Source: Chloridium humicola (taxonomy: Eukaryota; Ascomycota; Sordariomycetes; Chaetosphaeriales; Chaetosphaeriaceae). From it: a DNA stretch of 64,000 bases. Position 1 is the stretch's first letter. Each line of letters opens with the position of its first letter. This document shows, piece by piece, positions 1 to 13,300 of this stretch. Below the pieces are notes generated by a model. That model ran no database searches. It was not told where the DNA came from and saw only the letters and a program-made list of their open reading frames with translations. Position numbers and translations under genes: made by a program. Where the stretch lies: NCBI GenBank assembly GCA_027569505.1, contig JAPDFF010000103.1, forward strand, positions 1 through 64,000. Direction: 5' to 3'.

Positions 1-2247
1 GGTGGTGGTGATGGCATTCAGGGGTTCAGGGGCGCGAGGTTGATGCCGCGTTTGATGCATTTTTTTATGTTTACGTAATCAATTTGGGCTTACATAAGCG
101 CACACGCGTGTGCGTCTAGTGGGCGCCCTTTCCTGACCCTGGCCATTTGTGCATGTGTCGCGATTCGGGGTCTCGGACGAAACACGGCTCGCTCTTCGCA
201 CGCTTGGTTCGGTTGTTGGGCTTGAGCAACCGGAGAACGCAGCCCAGCAAATCAGAACCAGCGGTCTGTCAGGCAGAGGCACACACGGTTGATGTCTCTC
301 TTCCATGGGCAGATTCTGCGGGATAAACCTTGTATGTCTCGCTGGCATGGAATGGAAAACCCCTTTCATGCAGACCGGAGATGCCAAAATTACCAGTGAT
401 TTATACAGTATTTCTCAACGCCGACAGCCATTTCCATTTCTCATCAGATCTGAGACACAGGCTGCGGCTTGCAATCGAATGTCCACACGTTGCATGTGTG
501 TGTGTGTGTGTTGTGCCGGAACCCCACTGTGCGTCGGCTCGCTGTCCCCTGCTCTGGGCACGCGTGTTTCTGGCTCTCGAGGTTGGAGAAGACTGGCTCC
601 TGCGCATGTCACGCAGCTCCCACACCAGATCCGAAACGGAGCTGGGGTACGAGACCAGGGGCCATGGCGGGGATGGGAAAGTACACAGTATTTCGTACGT
701 GCCGCGGCTTGTTCTTATACTGTGTAACACGCGCCTTGCGAGCCTCTTCCGCGCTCTCGGCTCAGACCCACCCCCAAGCGCGAACGACTTCCACTCCCTG
801 GATGCGCAATTCAGATCCCTGCCACACCTTAAAGGCGATCGTTGGGCGGGGCCAAGACCCAAAGAACCGTCCTGCAGCAGCCGCCTCCCTGCTCCTCTGA
901 CACTTTTGCTGGATCCGCGATCCGCGGTGGCTGGCAACCGACGACAGGCCACTTCTTCGTTTCTGTCATCTTTCTGCCTCAGTCCATCGATCCCACCAAT
1001 TCTTGACCGGCACTGTACTTTGGAGTTACATTACTGTATGCCTGTACTGCTCCGTACTCAATTTACATACAAAGTAGTACTTCGTACATTACCACCGCTT
1101 GGCTGCTCCATTGCCTCCCAGGTCACCTTTTCTTTCCTTTCCCTTCCCTGCCTGGCTGCGGTGTTTGGTCAATGCGCCATCCCATCCCATCCCCAATCTC
1201 CATCCGCGTCTCCCATTCATCAGTCGTCTCTGATGTCGTTCGCTGCGTGGGTTTCCCGATCCAGGCATCCCCCTCCACCTTCCGCTGCGCTTCCCTCCCC
1301 TCCCCTTCCCTTCCCTTCCTCGGCACCCGTCGAGCTTACCTGGCCACGCGGGCCCTGGTGTTTTTAATTCGCTTTTTCCAGCCCAGAATTTCCCTTGCGT
1401 CCGTGACTCTCTTGTGTCGGGGCCCCGGTTTTCACTCACCAGCTGCCGAAGTAATAAAAGTTCCCAGTCCCAAAAACAGAGCGCATCCCCGTGGCCTCGT
1501 CGCCCCCTTCGCACCCCAAAATTTCCTCTCCCCCTCTCTCTCTTTCCACCTCGCAACGCACCCAACGTCCACCGACTTTTCGCACCCAGCGTGCAAAACG
1601 CATCTCGACTATTTCCTATTCCTCGTCCCTGCATCACAAAAATATCATTTTTCAATTCGGCAAATTCTGCCGGATTGAATCGTCTCCTTTTGGCCGTCTG
1701 CATCCCCGCACGCTGGGCTTGTTGCCGCACTTTTTGGTCGCCGACCGCAGTGGAAATCGCAGCGTTGGCGCAACTGAAGGCATTCCGAGACGACATCTCC
1801 ACATTTCCAGGTCGACCCGCCAAGTCGCAGGTCCCGTCGTCACAAATCACAGGTCCCGCCTGCCGCAGTGGCCTCACCGACTCTGACGCTTGGACCCATT
1901 CCAACCGATCAGCCAACCAAATCGCAGCCAGGTTCTTTCCCGCAACACCTGCAGCAGCCAGGCACCTCCCGACAGTCACAAGGCCAGCCAGCCTATCACA
2001 GGCATTGTCTTTCTGGACAACCTCCAATCCAACGACAATTTGCCGACTTTTTATTTTTATTCCCTACCTTTTATTGTGCGCGCGGGAGATCGCGTGTCTC
2101 TGTTTGAAGTCCTTTGCCGGACATTGTCAGCGCCATTAATACACAACCCAACCAAACACAGGACGACAGTGGTCCCGTCCCGTCTTGGAAAGAAAGGTCC
2201 TTCACGCCACTACACCCTCTCTTTCTCGTGGATTGGCCCGCTGAGGC
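1..2247. other. Intergenic and long leader region upstream of hpc2
   Basis: I see no supportable gene here. The open frames on both strands have no recognisable domain and unstructured composition. A (TG)8 dinucleotide run lies at 495-510. From about 1090 to 2200 the plus strand is strongly CT-rich, as is common in promoters and leaders of filamentous fungal genes, so much of 1000-2247 may be promoter or 5'UTR of the downstream Hpc2-like gene. Confidence 0.5.
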
Positions 2248-4290
2248 ATGGCAACAAGTGGTCCACGGCGCTTCGACATGCAACAGCCCCAGCAGCGGCA
2301 CCACAACAGCTCGTCTCCGTCGCTGTCATCGCCGCCCTCCGCCCTGTCGGAGCCCGGCTCGCCCACCCGCGTCATCAACGCCGGACGCGCTAATATCGAG
2401 ATGGACGAGATCATCGTCGATCCTAGTTCCGTCGCAAGATTCGGCATCATGCAGCAGCACCAGCCCGCAGACCCTCCCCCGACCGTTCAGCTGACCGCCG
2501 CCGGCCTTCCGCGCAAGAAGCCCGGCCGGAAGCCCGGCAGCACCGTCAAGCCCAAGGTCCCCGTCGATGGCAGCGCCCCCGAACCGCCCAAGCAGCGCCG
2601 TCCGCGGAAGCCCAAGGACCCCAACGCCCCGCCTGTTCAGAGGAAGCGCAAGGCCGCCGCTGCCGAGAACAGCGATGCCACGTCCGAGATGGACGCGAGG
2701 TCCGCCTCGGGCCCGCCCCGCCCGACCAAGATGGCCGAGCTCAACCCCATGCGCATGGCCCTGGACGCCCGCTCTACTCCTACTGACATTGGCTTTGCGC
2801 CGCCCGCCCCCAAGCGGGAGTCAATGAACATGCAGAGTCTGCTCAACGAAGAGCCCCGGTCGACTCCTCAGCCCCCGCCCGCCAGGCAGATGTTCGACCC
2901 CGTCCGCGGTTACGACCCTATCAGGGAGTCCGCGGCCACCCGTGATCCTTATGGCACTGGTCCCCTCGGCTCCCCTCGCGCGCCCACTAGCCAGGTCGTC
3001 AACCGAGCTAGCGCCTCGCCCTCGATTGCCAGTCTCGTGGACCCCCAGCCGACCCCGAGTGTGATCTCCCCTATCCCGACCCACGCGGCCTACGTCAACC
3101 CGACATCTCAGCCTCGCTTCCACGACTCTATGCCTACCTCGCCTTCCAACGCCGTGCGTAGCGCTTCGCAGTCGATCCCCAAGCCAGTTCTTGGCGAGGC
3201 CAGACGCCCTCCGCCGCCTCCTCCCCCGCCGCCTTCCAACAAACCAGACTCCAAGACGGCCTCATTCACAAGCATGACATCCATCCCAAGCGCAATGTCA
3301 ACCACCGCACCAACCCCCGCCCCCCCTGCACCCGCCCAAAGCAAGAAAATCGCCGCCGTCGTCCAGCAAGAGCGCGAATCCAACAAAAAGGCTCGCAGCA
3401 GCTCCTCCTCTTCCCCGCGAATCGGCTCCCTCAAAGACACCCTGCCCCCCCTCCCGGGCGGCGAGCAGCGCTCCATCCTCGACTTCGGCAAGGCCCGCCC
3501 CGGCGAGGAAACCGAAGCTCCCAGCATCACCCTGCACGTCCCGCTCAACCCGGGCGAGAGCAACCGCTACGTCAACTTCATGCGCATGGCCGAGGAGCAC
3601 TACGGCTGGGACGCTTTGCACCCGCGTCTGGCCGCCAGCCGCGAGCGCAAGGCGCGCATTGCGGCGGCGACCGCCGCGCTGGAGAAGAATGGGAGTGGGC
3701 GCGATTCCGGCGAGGAGATGGATGAGGATCTGCTGCAGGCGTCGGACGCGGGGGACAGTAACGTGGAGATGGGCGGGATGGGGGGGAATGGGAATACGAG
3801 CGCGGCAGCGGCCGCGGCGGCCAAGCCGGCGAGGAAGAAGAGGAATTTTAAGGAGGATGAGTATGACAAGGAGGATGACTTTGTCGATGACTCTGAGCTG
3901 CTGTGGGAGGAACAGGCGGCTGCGAGCAGGGATGGGTTTTTTGTCTACTCTGGGCCGTTGATCCCCGAGGTGGAGAAGCCTGCTGTGTCGGAGGAGAGGC
4001 CGAGGAGGGGGAGGGGTGGGAGGGGGAGGGGGTCGAGAGGTGGGGGTGTGGCGAGGGGTGAGGGGAGTGGAAGGGGGAGGGGAGGTGGGCCGGGCTCGAG
4101 GGGTGGCACGATCAGGAAGCCGAGGGTTACGAAGCTGGAGAAGGAGCAGAGGGATCGCGAGAAGGCGGAGAGGGAGAGGATTGGGCAGATGGCTAGTAAG
4201 ACTGGCGCTGGCGCGGGGACGCAGGGGTTATTGGGGCTTGGGGCGGCGGCGGAGTTGGGGCAGGGGCCGATGTCCGGGGTGGCGATGTGA
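2248..4290 (+). CDS. hpc2: Hpc2/ubinuclein-family HIR histone chaperone subunit
   Basis: Intronless 680-residue nuclear protein. The HIR complex (Hir1/Hir2/Hir3/Hpc2) deposits H3-H4 independently of replication and represses histone genes; Hpc2 is the subunit carrying the ubinuclein HUN motif. That motif is visible at about residues 529-578 as a basic stretch followed by EYDKEDDFVDDSE and then FFVYSGPL. Other landmarks are AT-hook-like basic patches near residues 89-125 (GRKPGS, RRPRKPK), a poly-proline run near 320, a conserved-looking block near 441-480 (NRYVNFMRMAEEHYGWD), and an Arg/Gly-rich tail from about 583. The length is close to yeast Hpc2. The rest is Pro/Ser/Ala-rich and probably disordered. 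The start at 2248 is the first ATG of the frame; the internal Met at residue 11 is a less likely alternative. Coding-strand composition changes from C-rich to G-rich after about 3650. Confidence 0.85.
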   Translation: MATSGPRRFDMQQPQQRHHNSSSPSLSSPPSALSEPGSPTRVINAGRANIEMDEIIVDPSSVARFGIMQQHQPADPPPTVQLTAAGLPRKKPGRKPGSTVKPKVPVDGSAPEPPKQRRPRKPKDPNAPPVQRKRKAAAAENSDATSEMDARSASGPPRPTKMAELNPMRMALDARSTPTDIGFAPPAPKRESMNMQSLLNEEPRSTPQPPPARQMFDPVRGYDPIRESAATRDPYGTGPLGSPRAPTSQVVNRASASPSIASLVDPQPTPSVISPIPTHAAYVNPTSQPRFHDSMPTSPSNAVRSASQSIPKPVLGEARRPPPPPPPPPSNKPDSKTASFTSMTSIPSAMSTTAPTPAPPAPAQSKKIAAVVQQERESNKKARSSSSSSPRIGSLKDTLPPLPGGEQRSILDFGKARPGEETEAPSITLHVPLNPGESNRYVNFMRMAEEHYGWDALHPRLAASRERKARIAAATAALEKNGSGRDSGEEMDEDLLQASDAGDSNVEMGGMGGNGNTSAAAAAAAKPARKKRNFKEDEYDKEDDFVDDSELLWEEQAAASRDGFFVYSGPLIPEVEKPAVSEERPRRGRGGRGRGSRGGGVARGEGSGRGRGGGPGSRGGTIRKPRVTKLEKEQRDREKAERERIGQMASKTGAGAGTQGLLGLGAAAELGQGPMSGVAM

Positions 4291-5095
4291 GGGTTGGGGC
4301 ACAATGGGGTGTAAACATGGTTATTTTTGGGTTTGCGGTTCTTGGAGTCTGCTTGCTTTGCTTTTCCCTCAATGGGGCGAGGGTGTATCATTATGGTTGT
4401 GGGTCGGCAAAGGGGAATGGCGTACGCAGGCTGGGGGCGTCGGGCTGTGAGCGGCTTGCATTGGGATCGGACGGGGCTGGGCTATTGCGGTCTGGGACAG
4501 CGACCTTGCTTCGGATTCATTTGTTATTATTTTGGCTGCGTTTGGCGGATCAGCGCTCGGGTCGGCGATGAACGGTTGCAAACAGGAGGTTCACACATCC
4601 AACCAAATCCGACATGATATCTGTCCATGGGAGCGACTCGAACGTCACTGAAGGCGGATTTGCGACTCGTCTGAGAACGAGGTTTTGGCGTATTACCTGG
4701 CGCTTTCCTCGACGTTGAGGCAGGGTACATAGGGGGTACCGACGACTTCCGGTTGGCCGGACACGGCCGTTCATAGCATTGAGGAGCTAGCTCTCTACTG
4801 GACCTACAGCGGCCAGGCGAATCAAGATGACGAGAACACGAATCTGACGAGCGTTCATGTGATTCAGCGATTATGTATTGGGCAGACAACAGTTTGACAT
4901 CAATCTGCATGTAAGTCTTCTTGATCGCGCAGCAAGAGGATCTCTGACACGAGGAGGGTGATGCTGGACACTCATCTTAACCCAAGGAAAGGGCTTCTCA
5001 ACTGGATACTCCCTTGTCCCAGCAATATTCTTTTCCAGATGCACCAACCTATCCAAGCTATATTCCCCAATCTCTATGCCCCACCCCAACCCTCA
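4291..5095. other. Convergent 3' region between hpc2 and the MFS gene
   Basis: No gene is evident. It should hold the 3'UTR of hpc2 and, at its right end, the 3'UTR of the minus-strand transporter. Short open frames here lack domains. Confidence 0.5.
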
Positions 5096-7324
5096 TCAAG
5101 CCATCCTCGCCCCCTGCGCCGCCGCCCCCTCCATCTCCTCCTCCTCCCCCCCCCCAACCTCCATCCCCACCCTCACCTCCCCCTTCCCCCCCTTCTCCAC
5201 CCTCTCCCTCTCCACCCTCCTTACCCTCCTCCTCTCCATCCTCACCCTCCTCCTCTCCCCCCTCTCTCTCTCCTCCCGCATCTCCCCAATCACCTTACTC
5301 CGCCCCCTAATCCTCTCCCCATACCTGTAAAATGCAAACGGAATCGGAATCAGCAGCACCTCCATCACCCCCAGCATCGTCCCCGCCCACCGCGGCGTCA
5401 GCGCCTCGTACATGGCCGACCCGGCGAGCGGGAGCGCGGCCCCCGCGATGGAGCGGAGGACTGCGTTGCCTGCGAGGGCTGACGCCGCGTAGATCTCGTA
5501 GGACGAGGCGAGGTAGTTGGAGCCGTAGATGAAGGAGAGCGTGTTGCCCATCCCGAAGGGGATGCCCCCCACGGCGATGGGGATGAGGGGGTGGATGGTG
5601 GTCGGGAGGGAGGTGAGGGAGAAGATTAGTTGGCCCAGGGGGGTGAGAAGGGCGCCGATGCACATGATGAGGGCGGTGGATTCGGGGGTGGGGAGGGAGG
5701 TGAGGGGGTCCTTTTTGGGAGAGAGGTGGATCAGGCGGCGCCAGAGGGGTTCGAGGGCGATGGCAAGGAGGGTGCCGACGCCGATGCCGATGAAGGAGAG
5801 GCCTGTGTGGGAGATGGACCAACCGCGGTGGGTGGTGAAGATTATGGGGTAGGCGATGAAGCAAAGGTAGAGGATGCCGTAGATTATAGAGATCCTAAGG
5901 TACAAGGGGGAGGGGATTAGTGGTGGGTTGAGAGGTGAAGGGGGGGGGGGGGGGGGGGGGGAGAAGGGCGAGATACCAGATGTTAAAGAACCAAAGAATT
6001 GGCTCCGTGGCAGCCAACACAAACGGCCGACTGAGGTTGATCTTGAGCAAATCCACCGTTGAAATCTGCTCGTCATGCCTGCACCACCACCGCTCATCCC
6101 CCGTCTCCTTCCTCAGTTTCGCCGCCTTCGTCTTCAGCAGCGTTGGCGCGTACGTCTCCTTGACCATAGCCAGCATGCACACCGCAACACCCGCCAAAAT
6201 CATGGCGATCCAGTTCCCCCACCGCCAGCCCAGGTTCTCATACACGAACCCCCCGATCAGCGGACCCGTCACCGGCCCGTTCAGCGGCGCAATGCTATAC
6301 CACGACATGCAGAGCGCGAGGGACTCGTGCCCGGCAATATCGACGACCGTCCCGGGACTGTTGGAGATCATGGCTGCGCCGAAGACCGCGCTGTTGCTGT
6401 CAGCCACCCTCTTCCACACCCACCCACCCCCTATCAAAACCAACCACCACAAAAAGGGGGAGAAACATACCCAACAAACCTCACCCCCACAATCTCCCCC
6501 AACCCCCTCCCCAACCCACACGGCACAATCAGCACCACAAAAACCCCCATACACACCAAATACACCACCCTTCTCCCATACAACTCACTCATTGGCGCAA
6601 CCATGACACACCCGACCGCCAACCCCAAAAGATACGTCGTCAACCCGAGCGTCGCCACACTCCGGCTCGAGACATGAAACTCCTCCATGATTCCCTCAAT
6701 CGTGGCCGTGTAGCTGGTGCTGTAGAGGACCACGACCCAGGTGGCGAAGGAGACGGAGAGGACTGTGTAGGCGCGGTACCAGAGGGGCCTGCACCTCTCT
6801 TATTAGCTGCTCGTCGATGGCCGGGGGGGGGGGGGGGGGTTGTGATGGGGGAATATGGCGGAGGGAAGGTTGGGGTTGGGTTGGGGATGGGCGCACCAGT
6901 TCCGTGGATTCTCGGCTTCGTCAAGGGTTACTTCAAAGTCGGGATCGCGGCGCGAGGCGGAGGAGGTCACGGAGGTGCGGGTGCGGGCGAGGTGCATGGG
7001 GCCGTCGTCGCCTTCATGTTGGTTGTCTGGGTCGGAGTCAGAGTCGGACTCGTCGTCTGGGGGCGCTGGTGAAATCTCGTCGTCGGTGGCGGCGGGGCGG
7101 CCGAGGGCGTGTTCAAGGGGTGAGAGGGGGTCGGGGTCTGTGGTGATGGAGGAGGAGGAGGAGGCGGAGGGGGAGGGGATGGCGGATTCGGATTTGATGT
7201 CAGGGTTTGTTTCGGGGGGTTGGTTCTTGGTTGTTGAAGGTGAGGTGCCACATTGGGAGGTGATGTGATGCCCTGGGGCAGACACCTGCTTTTCGAGGTC
7301 TGTGATGCTTGCCATTGTATCCAA
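5096..7324 (-). CDS. MFS transporter, DHA1 drug/polyamine antiporter type
   Basis: Predicted plasma-membrane proton antiporter of 654 residues from four exons: 6897-7324, 6471-6788, 5977-6396 and 5096-5894. All three introns (108, 74 and 82 nt) have GT-AG ends and keep frame. The acidic, Ser/Pro-rich cytosolic N-terminus of about 150 residues is followed by twelve predicted membrane spans. The signature after TM2 reads MSELYGRR, typical of DHA1 polyamine/multidrug carriers, and WRWGNWIAMI precedes TM6. The C-terminus runs into an unusual Arg/Glu tail of about 70 residues encoded by a near-pure polypurine strand (5097-5320). Introns 1 and 3 contain runs of 17 and 22 cytosines on the coding strand. 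Substrate cannot be told. ATG 7324 is the first Met; MASITDLEK three residues in is an alternative. Confidence 0.85.
5940..5961. repeat. G22 homopolymer inside MFS intron 3
   Basis: An uninterrupted run of 22 G on the plus strand (C on the coding strand), inside the predicted intron 5895-5976. It is prone to replication slippage and to assembly error. Confidence 0.9.
6823..6839. repeat. G17 homopolymer inside MFS intron 1
   Basis: A run of 17 G on the plus strand within the predicted intron 6789-6896, coding strand C17. Confidence 0.9.
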
Positions 7325-10300
7325 GGTATGAAAGCCACCAGCTTAAGTCGTCTTGGTGTTCTAGAAGCGGCGCCAAGCCGATAAATAAAGACACAGCCCA
7401 AGGACGAAACCGCTTATACAAGCGATATCACCGACGGCGCGACTGCTGGATCAAACTTGATCCCCAAATGGTCTACTCTCAGGGCTGACAAATTCAGTCT
7501 AACCACCGAGAACGAAAATGATCACGGCGATAGCAAGAGGTCAGACGTCACGGACAAAACAGAAAGAACAGCACAATTGCACAAGCCCTGCCGGACGTAG
7601 ACCGGAAGTAGACCTCGCGTTTCGGGAAGAGAGCGAGCAAGCGGGACTCGTCCCGACCACCCCCCCCCCCCCCCTTTTCAACCGTCCACGGATTCGTTCC
7701 GGTGCATGTGAGGGAGGATTTCTCCATCTTTTTTTTTCCCAATTCTGTGGCCTGCCGACGACGGGCCTAGCGCGGTGCTAACGCAGGTGGGCCGGATCGG
7801 TGGGTTCTGGAAAGTTTGCTTGCTTCTTGGGATTCCTGCGACATCACTATCGGATATCTTTCGGAGAGACTCCCTGTTGGTGACTTGTTGCGAGGAATGA
7901 CACCCACCAGGAGCCATTTTTTCAGAAAGAGCACAACCTCCCGCTCCCCAACCCAGCCCATCACCAACCATTACAAACATGCACAACCCATGCAACACCA
8001 AGCGGGGGGGGCACGACAAAAGAGACTGGGGAAGGCCGCGTGGGGCCCCGCTCTGGCATCACACCCCCGGCTTGCCGAGGTAGCAGCCATGTGGGGCCGG
8101 TTTTTGCTCCGCGTTTCGGAGCGGAAGTCGGCACCCGGCTCCGGGGGGGAGTGCCAAGGCGGAACGGGGCTATCGTTGTGGTATGGACAGAAGGAACCCG
8201 GTTGTTGTTGTTATTGGGCGCCGGCTCATGCCGGGGCCATCACGCTCGGGACTGGCCAGGACAGACTGCGCCGAGGGTGTAGCAGCTTGACGTTCGAGAC
8301 TCAATATTGCCTAATCGGGCAAGTCCTCTTGAAGGGCTCGAGGGTTGAGTTTTTTGAAGAAGCACGTCTTTACCTCGTCACTTTTACGAAGCAACTAGGC
8401 CCTGCCTACATGGCATTTGGAAGACGAGATACCGCTCCGCAGAGGTGAGCTGGGGGGCACTTGTCACACTAAACCGCGCCACTCCCAGACTCTCGGGTCC
8501 TCCCTGATAACGGTCACTGCTCTTCCCTGCAGCCACGTTCGCAAGCCAGCAGGAAGATGTTGACTGACAGAATGCGTGATGTAGGTACATGATTTGGGAG
8601 ATGACCTTAGCACTCAATCTATAGGCCTCTCGGCCACGGAATCTTAAACAAGGTCAAAGATGGGACAACATGCTCTTTGACCACCTAGGTTGATACACCC
8701 GTCTCCCTCCTGCCGTGCCCCCCCAAGTCCAGAACACCGCGGCCGACATCAACAAACTATCTCGACGTCGTTAGGGCCATAGCAACAAAGATGGAGTTCC
8801 CCGTCCAGTAAAATGACGGCGGTATGAATTGTTCCCTGAGAAAGAGCGTTTAGTAACTACGTAGACCAGGCGCTGTTTGCATTAGGAGCTTCGAGAGCCA
8901 GCATCCAACTACTCGACAGCCAGGAGTGAGCGGCTGATGGAGACGCGGATAGTATGCTTGTGGACGAAGAGATGTATTCTTCTTTTTTTTCTTCTTTTCT
9001 TCTTCTTTTCTGGTAAGTATGCGACCGTGAGCTTAAAGGCCGGGTAATTTTAAGATGAGAAAAGAGAAAGATAGCTCTTGGTGGGCACAACGGCCGCGAA
9101 TGTGGGGTTGGTGAAAAAGGGAGAGGGTGGAAGAGGAATGGTTCAGGTTAGTGACTGAGGCTTGGGAGGGAGAAGGGAATAATCATTCCTGCTGCGTAAA
9201 GGGTTATTTTCTCAAGTGAAATTTGTGATAGTCGTCAGTCAGAGGAAGGAGATGCGAATGGTTGAAGGGTTCTAGAGATTGGGAAGTCAGTTGTTCATGT
9301 TGTGAGGAGTTGACCGCAGATGCTGTGCTCCTGACGCAGTGCGAGGTACCACCGTTCCCGGTCCCTGGGCGGTCAATTCAGCTGGCACATGCATACAATG
9401 AGGGATGTCGAGTCTGGCGGCGCGCCGCGGTGGTGATCTGGACGCAGCCTCGTTCTGAGACGGGGTGTTTGGGCTGATCCGTTGTTTGCTTTCCCCTCCC
9501 GAGACTCTTCCCCATTCGGCTCTGGACAGGTCGAAGCTCATGACACTGGCATCCGGTTGGCGTTGTCTATTGACCAAAGCTGAAAGACCCTCTTGTGATG
9601 TCGACAAAGGGGGGGTTGAGAGTGCCGGCGGCAACATGTCTCTTGCTCATTTCCCTCCGCAACAGGTCTAGCCGCGTCTTCGGCCGCGTTCCTTTCGCCC
9701 GTTCCATCCACCCCAAGCTGCGGCCGTACTCGATCAGGGTCGGTACGGAGTACCAGAGGAATGAAACGAATGATGCCGACGGCGAAGCCCCAATCGACCC
9801 CCCCTGTGCCATCGCCGCCCCTGTCCCCCACACCACGCTAAGGTGGCAGGGCTGCAGGGTTTCAATGCTCACAATCTCCCCATCCCCGTGGTGCCGATCC
9901 AGCCCACGAAAATAAAAGCAGGCGAGAAAATGACGTGGTGCGACCGCACCTGCCGGGACCGAAAGTTTGTTTGATGGCGGATGGCACGAGGGAGGCCGGA
10001 TCTCTCTCTGTGTGCTGACTTGACACGGCAGCCGGTGTGACCGTCAGGGGTCTTGACGGCGGCGTGGATTAGACAGGGCTTCATTTGGTTCCCACCTTCT
10101 CGGTCCTGAGAGTGGCATTGACGACAAGGTCTCATGTCTGGTCCCTCGGTTCCTACAAGAAGCTGGCCGGCAGCCCGGACAAGGTAGAAGGCCGAGTCGG
10201 ACCCGTGTCTTTTGTCGACATCGTCTGTGTTAACGGTGATAGATGTTCGCCGGCAGCCTGTTCGGGGGGGGACGATGACGACGGGCGTGGCCGGATGAGT

Positions 10301-13300
10301 TTGCTGTCCCAGCAGTCTGGGAAGGGTGTTAGAGCAGAGGGCAGACAGGACGGATGATTGGACCCAGCTGCCAGCTGCAGGGCCATCATGCTGAACCACA
10401 GCACCGCTGCTGCAGGTGTGTGATGACGGAAGGGCTGGCCAATGGTTGCTGCATGGTTCCACCCTCCCACACCTCTGGGCCCTCCGGGCTGACACTGTGC
10501 TCGATGTCGAACATCGGGATCAAAGTTTGAGCCGAGTCGGGTGGGCGGTGGGCAGTGTGGCGTCGGTGGCTTGGAACGTGCTCGCCGGCATTGCTCTGTT
10601 GAACCATCGATTCAAGCCAGCTTGATGGGTTTCCGCGGGCTGGCATGTCCAAATATTGAGCGACGGACTGTGTCACCCGGTTGAAAAATGCATATCATCG
10701 TGGGCGTCAATGTTGGATGAAACCATGCGCCTCGTCTATAAGTAGAAGCCGTCGATCTGGAACCGATGCGAAAACGTGCGACAGGTGCCGTGTCTTGGAG
10801 CGATCGTCTGATGATGCGTATGGGATTGAGCAGTTCGTCCGATACATTGAATTGTGCGAGTTCCCGTCGGTTGTCCATCCCATCCCGTGTGGCCCGAGCG
10901 GGAGACAATTTGCTCGACGGGAGTCTGCAGGAACAGCCGCCTGGGCGTCGTTCAACCAACCGCTCGAGATTGCTTTTTAGATCGCCGTCTGCCGCACTGC
11001 CTTCGAAGGAAAAAGACCGTCTTGAAGGTGGCGAGAAGTGAAGAAACATGACCCTCCCACGAGGTGCCCCGCTACTGTCTCCACGCTCCATGGCCCACTG
11101 CGGGGTGGTGTTAGCCCACAACCTGCATCGGACGGCTTGAGCTCCACCCGAAATAGGAGGGGCCGTGTTGCCGTGTCAGGGACAGATCTCGGGCGCTTTG
11201 CCGCGATGCGCCGCAGCCGCCGGCGGATAACCATGCGCGCTTTGTTTCGGGTGCTTCTCGGCGTGCCACTGGAGTCTCGCTTGCATTGCCGTGCACACCC
11301 TCCGAGCCTGGCCACTCCCGGGCTGGAAGATTGGAGCGACAAGAGGGTGGAAGATGGAGGGGCAACTCGGTTGGTTCGAGCAATGCTCTGGTCTGCCCCT
11401 GGCTTGGCGATGTGGAGGACAGGGGCTACCTCAGACCTGGCCAATCACCACACCTCCTCCCCTGTCACATGAACGCCCATCCCCAATCCAGTGTCTCCAT
11501 TCGGCAGCTTCACATGGCGCTGGCCCTTCCCGCCAGGGGCCCGAAACCTCACCTCGATTCCTCTGACGAGACAGGAGCCAACCTGAGCCAACCCGGATGG
11601 CAGCAGCACTCGAGCAATCCTGATTGGAAAGCCCTCTGTCCCGGAAAGACCGGCTTCGAGCTGGCCGATCATGAAGATCTCTGGGCATCTCGTGGCTGCG
11701 GGACTGACGCCAGACCACGCCAGCGCTAACGCTAACTCCCTTGGCGGCGAGGACGCGGCGAGGATAGCGTTGCTGCGAGTCTCGCATGAGCGCGAGGGTC
11801 TGTTCACGGCAATTTCTCCCTTTCGGTTTCTGATCCGACCTGGGAGAGCCGAACTAAGGACGGAGAGACTTGATAAGGCCGAGTTGAAACATAGCGGGCA
11901 GCTCGATCCGGCCCCTCCTCCTTTCCTGTGTTACGCTTGTCGTATGAACTCTGTTTGAATCCAGTTTGTCAGCAGTTCAACATCTTTTTGTTCTATCGAT
12001 CTGAATTTGCTTCCCCAATGTCTGTCTGCCATGGAGAACCTGGGAGACGCCGACCCACCAGGCCAGGACGTGGTCCACTGATCGCCCGCTCACACTGTGC
12101 TGCTAGCGCCAAACCGTCGTCTTGGCATCCTGCTGTGTGTCTGCAAGGTCCCAGCTCTCACGGGCAACACTCCCAGGAGAGAATTGGCGTGGTCGAGGCA
12201 GCATTGCTAGCGTCCCTTTGTGATCTTGTCACTTTCAGTCATATTAGGTATTGTTTTTATGATCCGGTTCCTGCATTAGCAGAGCCTTTTATCCCTCTCG
12301 GCCTCGCCATTGTGTAGCCCCTGAAGCAGGGAGCTCGGCGGTTCACCCTGTTGAGACCCTGTTGATGCAGCCACCCGAAAGACATTCCAATTGCTGGTTG
12401 CTTTTGATACAAAGTTTTTTTTTACATTAGCTGAAAAAAAAACAGCACTTTAATCCAACCATATCCGCCCATCTTCAGGATAAAGTTAAGACGGTGGTTT
12501 ATCCTTTGTTGGGCCTGCTTGTCTCAGCTCTGCCCGCACAGTGTGTTCAATTGACCGGGGAGTTCAAGGGTTTGGAGAGTGGAGGGCCCACTTCCCCCCT
12601 GACACGCAGCAGCCTGCACCTCCCGTCCCGCCTGCCACGAGCGACCGAGCGTCAAGACACAAGACACACAGATTTCGCACTCCATCTCTTCATCCACCCT
12701 CCACGCCCACCCACCACCGCCATCCACCACTCACCACCCACCACTATCTTTACAGCCCACGCAACACAAGGCCACCCTCTCAGCCAGGCACCCTGTTTTG
12801 CCCCTTTCATCTGCCCGACGACGCATTCCAGGCCGCCATTTAGTGACCTTTGACGCGCGCCCCTTTTTTTCTTGGGCCTCGTCTTGCCTCATACGCTGCT
12901 CGCTCCTCTCTTTGTGGCGCGCCCTGTCTGCCCCCCACCGCCCACTTGCGCCGGGACCCCCTTCTGGTCGCAGCACGAACCACTCGAGCCAGGCGCGCGA
13001 ACGAAAGCCTCCAATCTGGCAATCCATCCATCCCTCCCATCATCCATCCCTATCGAAGCCATCGCCCTCTTTCGCCCGAACCTACTTCGACACGCTCTCC
13101 CGGCTTCCATCTGAGCGAATTGATCCACTCGACGTTCGAATTAGCGACCCCATCCCGCTCCCCGTGCCGGCTGCCCAAGTTCGAGCCGTCGCTTTCCCCA
13201 CGCGCAGTACCTAGAACACGGCCCTGATCAAAGAACTCAATCGCGCGCCCCGTCGCAGCGGCCACTACACCGCCGCTCGCATCTCGAGAGGCTTCGGGCC

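Noticed and set aside
330..1367. 345-codon plus-strand frame near the window start
   Set aside because: Composition is that of random GC-rich sequence with no hydrophobic core or motif; no matching exon continues it.
1089..2027. 312-codon minus-strand frame upstream of hpc2
   Set aside because: Gly/Arg-rich reading of a CT-rich leader; no domain, no splice partners.
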